DNA from: Cognatishimia activa
GTDB lineage: Bacteria > Pseudomonadota > Alphaproteobacteria > Rhodobacterales > Rhodobacteraceae
Assembly (NCBI RefSeq): GCF_001458335.1
Contig: NZ_CYTO01000024.1
Location: forward strand, 947,115-1,011,114
DNA length: 64,000 nucleotides
Reading direction: 5' to 3'
Part shown: in pieces, positions 45,287-54,112 of the stretch
How the letters are laid out: each line of letters starts with the position of its first letter
Position numbering within the stretch: the stretch's first letter is position 1
Notes under the pieces: model-generated
The model's input: the letters and a program-made list of their open reading frames with translations, nothing else
Database searches by the model: none
Told to the model about the DNA's origin: nothing
Position numbers and translations under genes: made by a program

Positions 45287-46267
45287 TCAGCCACCCAGCA
45301 TCCACTCTCCTTCGGGCCAGAACGCGTGGTAGGCAAAGGCAAACATAATGTCGTGGGGCAAATCCTTGCCATTCCCGTCACGCACGCGGATTGATCCAAC
45401 GTCTTTGCCCTTTCCGATCCGGCTTGTATCCAAAGCCGAGGCCTGCCCTGCCTGCCAGCTGATCTCGACGCCCGCTTCAGTAATCACCGACGTCTCGCCA
45501 AATCGACTAAGGGGCCACGCGCGATCTCCGACACGCACAACTCTTTCCAAAGCGCCGATCCCATGCGGCGGCATCTCTCCGTTGTAAAGGAACGGCTTAC
45601 GCGAGCTGTCATAGCCTTGATATGGGTTGCGCCCATAGGATCGGTTGTATCTTGGCTCATCCATCACTGCGCCGTCTGGGTTACGAGCCACAAATTGTTC
45701 CCAACTTTCCATCCAGGTCGGTAGGGTTACCAATTTCTCACCGTTCATCTGACCTACAACCCCCTGCCCGATGGCTTGTTGCCACCAGCTTTGAGTTTCG
45801 CGGTCATACATGATCATGTCGGAATTGCGCAGCTTGCCAGACACGCCAAAAGTCAGAACACCGGCAGAGGTGCGCCGGTCAAAAGTGATGCCTGAATTAC
45901 AAAGCGGACAAAAAGTGACGGCAATCGGCACATCACCCACTTTGTCATTCACGATCTCATGCCATGTCAGATAGCGGATCGGATAGGCCCGTGGTACTTC
46001 CCCTTCGATTTCAACCGTGATGACCGGCTCTAACGCATCGATGCGGGTTTCCTCAGCTGCTGCGATAAAATTAGGATCGCTTAGCGCCGGAATACCATCT
46101 TTTGGCGGGCCGCCCGACATGACCTCAATCCATTCGACGCTCGTGTTGGTGAAATCAGTCTCTGGCCATTCATGTTTCCAGAAATTCGGGTCAGCGGAGA
46201 CCGCACTTGTCGCCAGCGACAGACCAGCGGCTGCAATAAAAGTGCGAATAAAATTGGGACGGATCAT
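45287..46267 (-). CDS. DUF3179-domain secreted protein
   Basis: A 326-residue protein with an N-terminal signal peptide (FIRTFIAAAGLSLATSAVSA). The DUF3179 core contains YPIRYLTWHEIVND and the conserved CPLCNSGITFDR pair, followed by LTFGVSGKLRNSDMIMYDRE. Function of the family is not settled. The gene is convergent with gluconokinase and stands alone. Confidence 0.9.
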   Translation of the reverse strand: MIRPNFIRTFIAAAGLSLATSAVSADPNFWKHEWPETDFTNTSVEWIEVMSGGPPKDGIPALSDPNFIAAAEETRIDALEPVITVEIEGEVPRAYPIRYLTWHEIVNDKVGDVPIAVTFCPLCNSGITFDRRTSAGVLTFGVSGKLRNSDMIMYDRETQSWWQQAIGQGVVGQMNGEKLVTLPTWMESWEQFVARNPDGAVMDEPRYNRSYGRNPYQGYDSSRKPFLYNGEMPPHGIGALERVVRVGDRAWPLSRFGETSVITEAGVEISWQAGQASALDTSRIGKGKDVGSIRVRDGNGKDLPHDIMFAFAYHAFWPEGEWMLGG

Positions 46268-46349
46268 AGGGCGCTCCAGTTTGCTTAATCAAACTGTGCG
46301 CATGTGTGGGGCATTTTCATAGCCCCACACACGGGTTTGTGACCAAGTC

Positions 46350-46898
46350 TTACTCGGTCACAACCACTTTTGTCATTGCGTCAGGCTGGCCGGTGACGGC
46401 ACCGGAACGCGGGTGGCCGCGCTTGATCGCGTCCAGAACGTCCAGACCTTCAGTGACTTTCCCCACAACGGTATATTGACCGTTCAAGAAGTAGCCTTGA
46501 TCAAACATGATGAAGAACTGAGAATTCGCAGAGTTCGGGTTCTGGCTGCGCGCCATACCAACAACACCGCGATCATAAGGCACATCAGAGAATTCCGCAG
46601 GCAGATCTGGGAAGCTCGAGCCGCCGGTCCCTGCGCGACGCATGTCACTGCCCATCTTACCATTCTCGACATCACCAGTCTGCGCCATGAACCCATCAAT
46701 CACGCGGTGGAAGGCCACGTTGTCATAGGCACCCTGCTCTGCCAAAGTTGTGATCCGATCCACGTGCTGTGGTGCCACATCTTCCAGCAGATCGATCTTG
46801 ATCACGCCATTGGCTTCGCCCGCGACGGTGATCTCAATACCAGAGGCAAACGCTGGTCCGGAAACCAGCGCAGCCATGACTGCAAGCTTAGGCAACAT
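46350..46898 (-). CDS. Peptidyl-prolyl cis-trans isomerase, cyclophilin type, exported
   Basis: Cyclophilin of 182 residues with a signal peptide (MLPKLAVMAALVSGPAFA), so periplasmic. The core has VAFHRVIDGFMAQTGD, FPDLPAEFSDVPYDRGVVGMA and NSANSQFFIMFD. The ATG at 46898 lies inside the end of the upstream cyclophilin gene, an 11-base overlap, so expression is coupled. It assists proline isomerisation during folding. It is closely related to its neighbour, which suggests an old tandem duplication. Confidence 0.92.
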   Translation of the reverse strand: MLPKLAVMAALVSGPAFASGIEITVAGEANGVIKIDLLEDVAPQHVDRITTLAEQGAYDNVAFHRVIDGFMAQTGDVENGKMGSDMRRAGTGGSSFPDLPAEFSDVPYDRGVVGMARSQNPNSANSQFFIMFDQGYFLNGQYTVVGKVTEGLDVLDAIKRGHPRSGAVTGQPDAMTKVVVTE

Positions 46899-47397
46899 CA
46901 GCTGCAACCTTTACAGAGATCATACGGTCTGGGCTCGCCGGTGGCTCACCACGCACAATCGCGTCCACATGCTCCATGCCTTCGATGACGCGGCCATAAA
47001 CGGTGTATTGACCGTTCAGGAAGTGGTTGTCGTTGAAGTTGATGAAGAACTGAGAGTTCGCGGAATCTGGCATCTGAGAACGCGCCGCACCCAATGTGCC
47101 GCGGTCGTGTGGCAGGCTGGAGAATTCCGCCTTCAGGTTTGGCAGATCGGACCCACCTGTACCTGCACGGCTCAGGTTGAAGCCGTTTTCCATGTTGCCG
47201 TTTGCCACGTCGCCGGTTTGCGCCATGAAGCCATCAATCACGCGGTGGAAGCAAACGTTGTCATATTGACCGGAACGCGCCAGCTCTTTCATGCGCTCAG
47301 AGTGACCCGGCGCCACGTCAGGCAGCAACTCGATCACAACGGTGCCGTCTTTCAGTTCCATCAGGATTGTGTTTTCGGGATCTTTAATGTCGGCCAT
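46888..47397 (-). CDS. Peptidyl-prolyl cis-trans isomerase, cyclophilin type, cytoplasmic
   Basis: Cyclophilin of 169 residues without a signal peptide. It shows VCFHRVIDGFMAQTGD, DLPNLKAEFSSLPHDRGTLG and NSANSQFFINFNDN. GGAG-type sequence precedes the ATG. It is first of the two tandem cyclophilin genes and probably acts in the cytoplasm. It is divergent from pgk. Confidence 0.93.
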   Translation of the reverse strand: MADIKDPENTILMELKDGTVVIELLPDVAPGHSERMKELARSGQYDNVCFHRVIDGFMAQTGDVANGNMENGFNLSRAGTGGSDLPNLKAEFSSLPHDRGTLGAARSQMPDSANSQFFINFNDNHFLNGQYTVYGRVIEGMEHVDAIVRGEPPASPDRMISVKVAADVA

Positions 47398-47536
47398 CTG
47401 GCGCTCCTATTGTCTAATTTGAACGCAACCTAGTCATCAATTCCCCGAATGCCAAGATAACAAAGCCAGCATGCCATTGACCTGTCACACCTATCGGTTA
47501 TTCAGCACCCATACCTTTACGTATAGGAGGCCCAGA

Positions 47537-48715
47537 ATGGCTTGGAAAACCCTCGATGATATGGATCTGAACGGCAAACGTGTGCTGACCCGCGTGGACA
47601 TCAATGTGCCCATGGAAGACGGCAAGGTCACCGACGCAACTCGGATCATGCGCATCGTGCCAACCATCAAAGACATTCTGGCCAAAGGGGGCTCCCCTAT
47701 TTTGCTGGCGCATTTTGGCCGCCCAAAAGGAAAACCGGTTCCTGAAATGTCTTTGTCCCCATTGGTGCCGGAGCTTGCGGATGCCTTTGGCACAGAGGTG
47801 ACTTTCATCGAACGCCCAAGCCGCGACGCCATTGACGCGTTGCCAGCCGATGCGGTTGTGCTGGTGGAAAACACACGCTTTACCCCGATGGAAGAAGCCA
47901 ATGATCCGCAAATGGCGGGCTTTCTGGCGACATTGGGCGACGTTTACTGCAATGACGCATTCTCTGCCGCGCACCGCGCGCATGCGTCTACTGAGGGCGT
48001 CGCCAAACTGCTGCCAAACTGCGCAGGCCGTTTGATGCAGGCAGAGCTTTCCGCGCTTGAAGGCGCATTGGCGACACCACAGCGTCCCGTTGTTGCAGTC
48101 GTCGGTGGGGCAAAGGTTTCTACCAAGCTAGAACTTCTGGGCAACTTGGTTGCGAAAGTCGACCACCTTGTGATTGGCGGCGGCATGGCCAATACATTCC
48201 TTGCAGCGCAAGGCATCGCTGTCGGCAACTCTTTGTGTGAACACGACCTCGCCGACACGGCCCGCGAAATCCTGTCCAAAGCGGAAACTGCAGGATGCGA
48301 GATTGTCCTGCCCGCAGATCTGGTTGTCGCGCGCGAATTCAAAGCGGGTGCTGACAATGAAACCGTCGCCCAAGACGCCTGCCCTGAAGATGCTATGATC
48401 TTGGACGCAGGTCCTGCCTCTGTCGCAAAGATCGCAACCATTCTGGAGAACGCCAAAACGCTGATCTGGAACGGGCCGTTGGGTGCGTTTGAAATTGAGC
48501 CTTTCAATGCGGCAACAAATGCCGCTGCCGCAAAGGCCGCGGAACTGTCCAAAGCGGGCCAGCTGATCTCTGTTGCCGGTGGCGGTGACACGGTTGCGGC
48601 GCTCAACGGCGCAGGTGCGGCAGATGATTTTACTTATATTTCCACCGCCGGTGGCGCGTTCCTTGAATGGATGGAAGGCAAAACTCTTCCAGGCGTCGCG
48701 GCGCTGGAAGGCTAA
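47537..48715 (+). CDS. pgk: Phosphoglycerate kinase
   Basis: Glycolytic/gluconeogenic enzyme interconverting 1,3-bisphosphoglycerate and 3-phosphoglycerate with ADP/ATP. It has 392 residues from the ATG at 47537, with AGGAGG 6 bases upstream. Motifs: [40 protein letters not shown], and [12 protein letters not shown] at the nucleotide end. Length is normal. The class I aldolase gene follows, separated by a terminator and a promoter region. Confidence 0.96.
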   Translation: MAWKTLDDMDLNGKRVLTRVDINVPMEDGKVTDATRIMRIVPTIKDILAKGGSPILLAHFGRPKGKPVPEMSLSPLVPELADAFGTEVTFIERPSRDAIDALPADAVVLVENTRFTPMEEANDPQMAGFLATLGDVYCNDAFSAAHRAHASTEGVAKLLPNCAGRLMQAELSALEGALATPQRPVVAVVGGAKVSTKLELLGNLVAKVDHLVIGGGMANTFLAAQGIAVGNSLCEHDLADTAREILSKAETAGCEIVLPADLVVAREFKAGADNETVAQDACPEDAMILDAGPASVAKIATILENAKTLIWNGPLGAFEIEPFNAATNAAAAKAAELSKAGQLISVAGGGDTVAALNGAGAADDFTYISTAGGAFLEWMEGKTLPGVAALEG

Positions 48716-48765
48716 AGTTGCGTTTTCATCGAGCGTCAATCAAAACATCCAAATGTACGAAATTT

Positions 48766-48793
48766 AAGCGGGCTTTGGCCCGCTTATTTTTTT
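48766..48793 (+). terminator. Rho-independent terminator after pgk
   Basis: Stem AAGCGGGC / GCCCGCTT with loop TTTG, then A and seven T. It is 50 bases after the pgk stop. Confidence 0.9.
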
Positions 48794-48942
48794 CGAAAAG
48801 CAAATAAAATCAAAAACGTACAAAATCGCACCCAAATTGAGTTTTGTTAGCGATACCTACATTGCATCGTTACATGACCCTCGCATAGAACCCTAAGTAA
48901 GGGTGGGAGTCCTGTATATCTAAGTTTTTAAGGCGGAAATTC

Positions 48943-49836
48943 ATGTCGAAACAATCTCAGACTGATCTCATCAAAGCTGGTAAAGGCTTCATTGCGGCAC
49001 TGGACCAATCCGGCGGTTCCACACCAAAAGCACTGCGACTGTACGGTGTCGAAGAGAGCGCTTACACGAACGAAGACGAGATGTTCGCCCTGATCCATGA
49101 CATGCGCGCGCGGATTGCGCAGGCCCCGGAATTCACCGGCGATAAAGTGGTTGGCGCGATCCTGTTTGAAAAAACCATGGACGGCGAGATCAATGGCAAA
49201 CCTTCTGCCACATACCTCTGGGAAGAGCGCGGCGTTGTACCATTCCTGAAAGTCGACAAAGGTCTGGCTTCCGAAGAAAACGGCGCGCAGGTCATGAACC
49301 CAATGCCGGAACTGGATGCCCTGCTCGACAAAGCCAATGAAAAAGGCATCTTCGGCACCAAGATGCGCTCTGTCATCCACGCGGCGAACCCTGAAGGGGT
49401 GAAAGCGGTGGTTGGCCAGCAGTTTGACGTTGCAAAGCAAATCCTCGCGAAGGGCCTGATGCCGATCGTTGAGCCAGAAGTCACCATTTCCATCGCCGAC
49501 AAGTCCGAAGCAGAAGAACTGCTGCGTGACGAGATCCTGGCGCAGCTCGATGCGCTGCCAGAAGATCAAAACGTGATGCTGAAACTAACGTTGCCAAACA
49601 TGGCAAACCTTTATCAGCCACTCGTTGATCACCCACGGGTTCTGCGCGTTGTTGCCCTGTCCGGCGGTTACTCCCGCGAGCAAGCCAATGACATGTTGTC
49701 CCAAAACGCGGGCATCATCGCATCCTTCTCTCGCGCATTGACCGAAGGCCTGTCTGCCCAGCAAGACGATGCGGCTTTCAACAGCGTGATTGCGGGCACG
49801 ATCGACGACATCTATGCGGCCTCTGTCGCGGGCTAA
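48943..49836 (+). CDS. Fructose-bisphosphate aldolase, class I
   Basis: Schiff-base aldolase of 297 residues splitting fructose 1,6-bisphosphate. N-terminal [19 protein letters not shown] is typical of the bacterial class I type, together with [31 protein letters not shown] and VMLKLTLPN carrying the likely Schiff-base lysine. AGGCGGA lies 7 bases upstream. It follows pgk but has its own promoter region and a terminator downstream. Class I type means it needs no metal. Confidence 0.94.
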   Translation: MSKQSQTDLIKAGKGFIAALDQSGGSTPKALRLYGVEESAYTNEDEMFALIHDMRARIAQAPEFTGDKVVGAILFEKTMDGEINGKPSATYLWEERGVVPFLKVDKGLASEENGAQVMNPMPELDALLDKANEKGIFGTKMRSVIHAANPEGVKAVVGQQFDVAKQILAKGLMPIVEPEVTISIADKSEAEELLRDEILAQLDALPEDQNVMLKLTLPNMANLYQPLVDHPRVLRVVALSGGYSREQANDMLSQNAGIIASFSRALTEGLSAQQDDAAFNSVIAGTIDDIYAASVAG

Positions 49837-49856
49837 GCCTCCAAGCACCAAATTCA

Positions 49857-49890
49857 CAAAAAGCCCACTGCAATCGCGGTGGGCTTTTTT
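49857..49890. terminator. Bidirectional rho-independent terminator between aldolase and PhyH genes
   Basis: Stem AAAGCCCAC / GTGGGCTTT with a 10-base loop, T-run on the plus side and A-run on the left, so it can serve the aldolase gene (plus) and the dioxygenase gene (minus). Confidence 0.88.
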
Positions 49891-49900
49891 ACTTCACGGA

Positions 49901-51082
49901 TCAGGCGCGCTTCTTCTTCGAGATCTTATCCAAACCTGCTTCAAACTCATCTGGCTTCATCCCTTCGGCCAGCGCACGAAAGAAGAACGCCGCCTGCGTT
50001 TCTGGAGCGAGCCCTCCGACTGGCGGATCTTGATCCAAATTGGTCGGGAAAGAATACCCTTCCGCCGATGATGCGATGGCCGCGGCGAGTGCACTCTCCC
50101 CCATATCCCCTGCCTTTTTTTCTTTCAAAGCAAATGGATAAAGCAGCCGGCACATCTTGTCTCGATCAACCGTTTCCATAGCGCGCCCAAAGGCTGAGGA
50201 AACCTGCAGCAAATTCACAAAGCGATGCACATCTTCGCTTGAGTTGGCACCGGCCGCGTGAAAGAGCGCCGGATTAAAGAACACACAATCCCCTTTGTTG
50301 AGCGGCAGCTGCACATAGCGATCTTCAAACAAAGCTCGGAAATCATCGCGTCGCCATGCGGCATAGCCAGCGCGATAGGCCTGCGAAAATGGCAGGAGTT
50401 TCGTTGGACCGCTTTCAAGAGACATATTGCAATGAGCAATGCCGCCTTGGAGCGTCAAAATCGGCGACACATCATGCACATGCGCTGGGTAACTTGCGCT
50501 GATCTCTGCGGTTTGGAACCCTAGATGATAGTCCCGATGCGCTTGCTGCGCCGCGCCACCCGGATGCACAAGGTTGACTTGCGCTGTCATCTGATAATTT
50601 GGGCCGAGCCAGGCTTCGCAAATCGCGGCAATCGCGGGGTTGGCAAAATAGCGCAAGAAAACCTCTGGATCTGCCTCGCAAAGCTTTTGCAGCGCGTTCC
50701 ACACGCGATCATTTGCTCCAGACGCTGCAAAATGATCGCCAGCACCGCCGTCACCTTCTTTTTCGGATGCGATGATTTCTTCATAGATGCGCGTCGCGTC
50801 ATCAAGCACCTGCGTGTCACCATAGGCGTTCTTCAGCACCACCACCCCTGCCCCAACACGCAAAACACGAGCCCATTCTCCCATCAATGCGCGTCGCTGC
50901 TGCGGATCCGTCAAATCGCCCGCAAGCGCCTGCACATCGTAAATGGGAATGTTTTGCTGAACATCGACCGCCCGGGGAACGTCTGCTGGCTGAGTTGTTT
51001 GCTCAATGATCTCGGCGAAATCCTCTAGCCGACAGGCGTCTGGATCGTAATAGGCAACATTGGCTTCTGGCATGTCTTTCAT
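49901..51082 (-). CDS. Phytanoyl-CoA dioxygenase (PhyH) family protein
   Basis: An Fe(II)/2-oxoglutarate dioxygenase-like protein of 393 residues from MKDMPEANVAYYD, chosen because GGGAGG lies 8 bases upstream. The HxD metal site appears in AHRDYHLGFQ (His and Asp), and the distal histidine in FFNPALFHAAGANSS. It is divergent from a LacI-family regulator with a 7-base-arm palindrome between them, so that regulator likely controls it. The substrate is unknown; the family covers fatty acyl, halogenated and compatible-solute substrates. Confidence 0.87.
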   Translation of the reverse strand: MKDMPEANVAYYDPDACRLEDFAEIIEQTTQPADVPRAVDVQQNIPIYDVQALAGDLTDPQQRRALMGEWARVLRVGAGVVVLKNAYGDTQVLDDATRIYEEIIASEKEGDGGAGDHFAASGANDRVWNALQKLCEADPEVFLRYFANPAIAAICEAWLGPNYQMTAQVNLVHPGGAAQQAHRDYHLGFQTAEISASYPAHVHDVSPILTLQGGIAHCNMSLESGPTKLLPFSQAYRAGYAAWRRDDFRALFEDRYVQLPLNKGDCVFFNPALFHAAGANSSEDVHRFVNLLQVSSAFGRAMETVDRDKMCRLLYPFALKEKKAGDMGESALAAAIASSAEGYSFPTNLDQDPPVGGLAPETQAAFFFRALAEGMKPDEFEAGLDKISKKKRA

Positions 51083-51114
51083 GACCGGTCCTCCCTTATC
51101 TAATGACAAAGTAG

Positions 51115-51133
51115 CGCGCAAAACCCTTGCGCG
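51115..51133. promoter_or_regulatory. Palindrome between the PhyH-family and LacI-family genes, candidate operator
   Basis: Arms CGCGCAA and TTGCGCG separated by AACCC, lying within the 81-base divergent region. The size and symmetry suit a LacI-family dimer. Both genes could be regulated from it; inferred. Confidence 0.5.
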
Positions 51134-51163
51134 GCCGCCCAAAACGCATCAAAAACACATCAA

Positions 51164-52216
51164 ATGACCCATCGCTTTCCAATCAAAGAGATTGCCCGGC
51201 AGGCAGGCTTGGGACCGGCAACCGTTGACCGTGTCCTAAACAACCGCGCCCATGTCAGCGCGCAAACCCGCATGCGTGTCGCCGCCGCGATCGAAGAACT
51301 GGAAGGCCAAGAAGCGCAACTTGCGGCCAAAGGAAGACGCCTGTTCTTTGATGTTGTGGTGGAAGCCCCCTCTCGGTTCAGCACCGAAATTAGGTTGGCA
51401 GCAGAACAGGTTATTCCAAGCATTGGACCGGCGATCTGCCGCCCGCGTTTCATCATGCAAGAAATCATGGAAGAGCAAGACGTCATTCAGGCTCTCAATC
51501 GTATCGCGAAACGCGGCAGCCATGGGGTTTTGCTAAAAGCGAAGGACACTCAGAAAGTCCGAGATGCCGTCGATCAACTGACATCCGCGAAAATCCCAGT
51601 TGTGACGTTGGTCACAGATATCGACGTGAAAAGCCGCCTGGCCTATGTCGGCGTCAACAACGCTGGCGCGGGTCGGACCGCTGCTTTCTTGATTTCTAAA
51701 CTGTTGCGAAATGCGTCCGGCAAAGTTCTGGCAACGCGCAGCCACGAACGTTTCTTAGGTGAAGAAGAGCGCGAAGACGCCTTTGTCGCCGCACTCAAAC
51801 ACAGCCATCCGCAGCTTGATGTTGTTTCTTTGCAAGGCGGCAGCGGTGTGAACCGGGAAACCTCCAAGCTTATTGAAGCGAGTGCGGCAGACTTGAACAA
51901 TCTGCGCGCGGTCTATTCCATGGGGGGTGGCAACCAATCTATTTTAGGGGCTCTGGATGATCGCGGATTGAAACCAGACGTCTACGTCGCACACGATTTA
52001 GACCGCGAAAACAGAGAGTTGTTAGAGCAACGCAAGATCGACTTTGTTTTGCATCACGATCTTTCAGGCGATATTGCAAATGCTTTCCGAACATTTTTGT
52101 CCTACCATCGCCTCACCTCAAGTTTTGAAGGCCCCACCATCTCAACCGTAAATGTTGTTACGGCGGAGAACATTCCAACATCTTCACCGCATTTACAGCA
52201 AAGAGCATTGTTATGA
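51164..52216 (+). CDS. LacI-family transcriptional regulator
   Basis: A 350-residue regulator. The N-terminal helix-turn-helix and hinge helix are clear (PIKEIARQAGLGPATVDRVL, then TRMRVAAAIEELE), followed by a periplasmic-binding-protein-like effector domain (PVVTLVTDIDVKSRLAYVG). Sugar or small-molecule ligand unknown. It is divergent from the PhyH gene and overlaps the DUF5519 gene by 4 bases. The shared upstream palindrome is its likely target. Confidence 0.92.
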   Translation: MTHRFPIKEIARQAGLGPATVDRVLNNRAHVSAQTRMRVAAAIEELEGQEAQLAAKGRRLFFDVVVEAPSRFSTEIRLAAEQVIPSIGPAICRPRFIMQEIMEEQDVIQALNRIAKRGSHGVLLKAKDTQKVRDAVDQLTSAKIPVVTLVTDIDVKSRLAYVGVNNAGAGRTAAFLISKLLRNASGKVLATRSHERFLGEEEREDAFVAALKHSHPQLDVVSLQGGSGVNRETSKLIEASAADLNNLRAVYSMGGGNQSILGALDDRGLKPDVYVAHDLDRENRELLEQRKIDFVLHHDLSGDIANAFRTFLSYHRLTSSFEGPTISTVNVVTAENIPTSSPHLQQRALL

Positions 52217-52527
52217 GCGTCCCAAGTTTTGAAGACTTCACGAAGCGTATATCGGCGCTGCCCGACGTCACTGTGGCGCAATGGAAAGACACGGAACTGC
52301 TTTGCGTTTTCCACAATGACAAAGAACTGGGCCATTTCCACGGCCAAACTGTTTTAGACATTCGCCTGACGCCCAAGATCATCAAAGAAGAAGGCCTATC
52401 TCGGGCCATCTCGGCGCAGATCCATCCGAAACGCAGTGCCAACTCTCGTTGGATCGGAATTCCAGTGGAAAACGAGGCCGATCGAGCCATGGCGCTGGGG
52501 TTGATCGAACGCGCGTGCAGCTTATGA
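52213..52527 (+). CDS. Luciferase-like/DUF5519 small protein
   Basis: A 104-residue protein with VFHNDKELGHFHGQTVLDIRL and QIHPKRSANSRWIGIPV, the pattern of the DUF5519 ('luciferase domain') family. Such proteins are not light-producing enzymes as far as known. It overlaps the regulator gene by 4 bases (ATGA), so it is translated from the same message. Function unknown. Confidence 0.82.
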   Translation: MSVPSFEDFTKRISALPDVTVAQWKDTELLCVFHNDKELGHFHGQTVLDIRLTPKIIKEEGLSRAISAQIHPKRSANSRWIGIPVENEADRAMALGLIERACSL

Positions 52528-52569
52528 ACGCAGGAACAGAGGCAGACGTTAAAGCAGTCCTAACAAACT

Positions 52570-52627
52570 GACTCTATTCACAAAAAAACGAATCATTTTT
52601 GCATTTTGGGGATTCACAAGGCGAATC
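52570..52627. promoter_or_regulatory. Four clustered GANTC (CcrM-type) sites upstream of ftsB
   Basis: GACTC at 52570, GAATC at 52590, GATTC at 52611 and GAATC at 52623, four sites in 58 bases against about 0.2 expected by chance. GANTC is the methylation site of CcrM in alphaproteobacteria, and GcrA, encoded at 62118-62693, acts at such promoters in Caulobacter. Control of ftsB by methylation is inferred. Confidence 0.55.
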
Positions 52628-52697
52628 ACCTGTGGCATAGTGTTTGCATAGAGGGTCAAAAAGGCCCCAAGTTACTGAGGCAGACGTGGCGAGTACC

Positions 52698-53000
52698 ATG
52701 GCAGTATCCAAATCCCGCCCGGCGATTGGCGCAGCTCTTTTCTTTGGGGTTGCTTTCAGTCTAGCAGTTTATTTCACCTTTGCCGCTGTGCAGGGGGATT
52801 ATGGACTGTTCCGCCGGGCGGAGATTTCGGCTCAGACGCAGCTACTGGAAAAAGAGCTGGTCATGATGCAGGCGGAAGTCGCGCGTATGGAAAACCTCAC
52901 CAAACGTCTCTCTGACGACTATCTGGATCTGGACCTTGTCGACCAGCAAGCACGCTCTGTGCTGGGCATGCTGCGTTCGGACGAGATGGTTATCCGTTAA
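52698..53000 (+). CDS. ftsB: Septum formation initiator FtsB/DivIC-like protein
   Basis: A small divisome protein of 100 residues: short cytoplasmic N-terminus, one membrane helix (about 12-33) and a periplasmic coiled coil (LLEKELVMMQAEVARMENLTKR split over heptads), ending SDDYLDLDLVDQQARSV typical of FtsB/DivIC in this order. The start ATG at 52698 lies in a GAGTACC context; an upstream in-frame start at 52644 is less likely. It precedes the pdh operon by about 110 bases. Its promoter region has four GANTC sites. Confidence 0.85.
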   Translation: MAVSKSRPAIGAALFFGVAFSLAVYFTFAAVQGDYGLFRRAEISAQTQLLEKELVMMQAEVARMENLTKRLSDDYLDLDLVDQQARSVLGMLRSDEMVIR

Positions 53001-53068
53001 GTCCCTTCACCCCCTGACAATTTTCCGCTGGCGCAATTCCGCTTGCCGTGGTTTCATGCTTCCAACAA

Positions 53069-53086
53069 TAGTTTAATGCTAAACTA
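53069..53086. promoter_or_regulatory. Palindrome in the pdh operon promoter
   Basis: TAGTTTA-ATGC-TAAACTA lies 25 bases upstream of the pdhA start, overlapping the likely promoter (TATAAT follows at 53085-53090). It could be an operator for a pyruvate or redox regulator; the regulator is unknown. Confidence 0.45.
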
Positions 53087-53110
53087 TAATGCTAGGGAGG
53101 CGCGCAACCG

Positions 53111-54100
53111 ATGGCTGCGAAGAAAGCGACCAAGAAGCCGAATGTCAGCGGTGAGGAACTCAAAGAGTATTACCGGGAGATGCTCCTGATCCGCCGCTTT
53201 GAGGAAAAAGCAGGCCAGCTATACGGCATGGGTCTGATCGGCGGTTTCTGCCACCTTTATATCGGACAAGAAGCGGTTGTTGTGGGCCTAGAGGCGGCAG
53301 CGGAAGAAGGCGACAAACGCCTGACCTCTTATCGCGACCACGGACATATGCTTGCCTGTGGCATGGACCCGAACGGCGTCATGGCCGAATTGACGGGCCG
53401 TGAAGGCGGCTACTCAAAGGGTAAAGGCGGCTCGATGCATATGTTCTCGTCAGAGAAACATTTCTACGGCGGCCATGGCATCGTGGGTGCACAGGTCCCG
53501 ATTGGGGCTGGTCTTGCATTCTCTGACAAATACAAGAAAAACAACAGCGTCACCTTCACCTATTTCGGCGATGGCGCTGCAAACCAAGGTCAGGTCTATG
53601 AGACCTTCAATATGGCCGCGCTTTGGGATCTTCCGGTAATTTTTGTCATCGAAAACAACCAATACGCCATGGGCACGGCGCAACAGCGCTCCACCTCATC
53701 GCCTGACATTTACGTGCGCGGCGAAGCCTTCGGCATCCCCGGTGAAATCGTCGATGGCATGGATGTGCTGGCGGTCAAAGAAGCCGGCGAAAAGGCGGTG
53801 ATGCACTGCCGCGCGGGCAAAGGCCCCTACATTCTCGAGGTCAAAACCTACCGTTACCGCGGCCACTCCATGTCAGACCCTGCCAAGTACCGCACTCGTG
53901 AAGAAGTCCAACGTGTTCGCGAAGAAAGGGACCCGATTGAGCGCGTGCGCGAGATGCTTTTGACGGGAAAACACGCCTCTGAAGAGGATCTGAAAGCCAT
54001 CGACAAAGACATCAAAAAGATCGTCAACGAAAGCGCGGAATTCGCCAAATCCAGCCCAGAGCCAGCGGTCAGCGAGCTCTATACAGACATTTTGGCGTAA
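53111..54100 (+). CDS. pdhA: Pyruvate dehydrogenase E1 component, alpha subunit
   Basis: Thiamine diphosphate-dependent subunit that decarboxylates pyruvate, 329 residues. The TPP-binding motif is GDGAANQGQVYETFNMAAL with NN 28 residues later (VIENN), and the activation loop region is YRGHSMSDPAKYR. GGGAGG lies 9 bases before the ATG. It is first of pdhA-pdhB-DUF5076-pdhC, with a palindrome just upstream. Confidence 0.96.
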   Translation: MAAKKATKKPNVSGEELKEYYREMLLIRRFEEKAGQLYGMGLIGGFCHLYIGQEAVVVGLEAAAEEGDKRLTSYRDHGHMLACGMDPNGVMAELTGREGGYSKGKGGSMHMFSSEKHFYGGHGIVGAQVPIGAGLAFSDKYKKNNSVTFTYFGDGAANQGQVYETFNMAALWDLPVIFVIENNQYAMGTAQQRSTSSPDIYVRGEAFGIPGEIVDGMDVLAVKEAGEKAVMHCRAGKGPYILEVKTYRYRGHSMSDPAKYRTREEVQRVREERDPIERVREMLLTGKHASEEDLKAIDKDIKKIVNESAEFAKSSPEPAVSELYTDILA

Positions 54101-54112
54101 GGAGACACTGAA

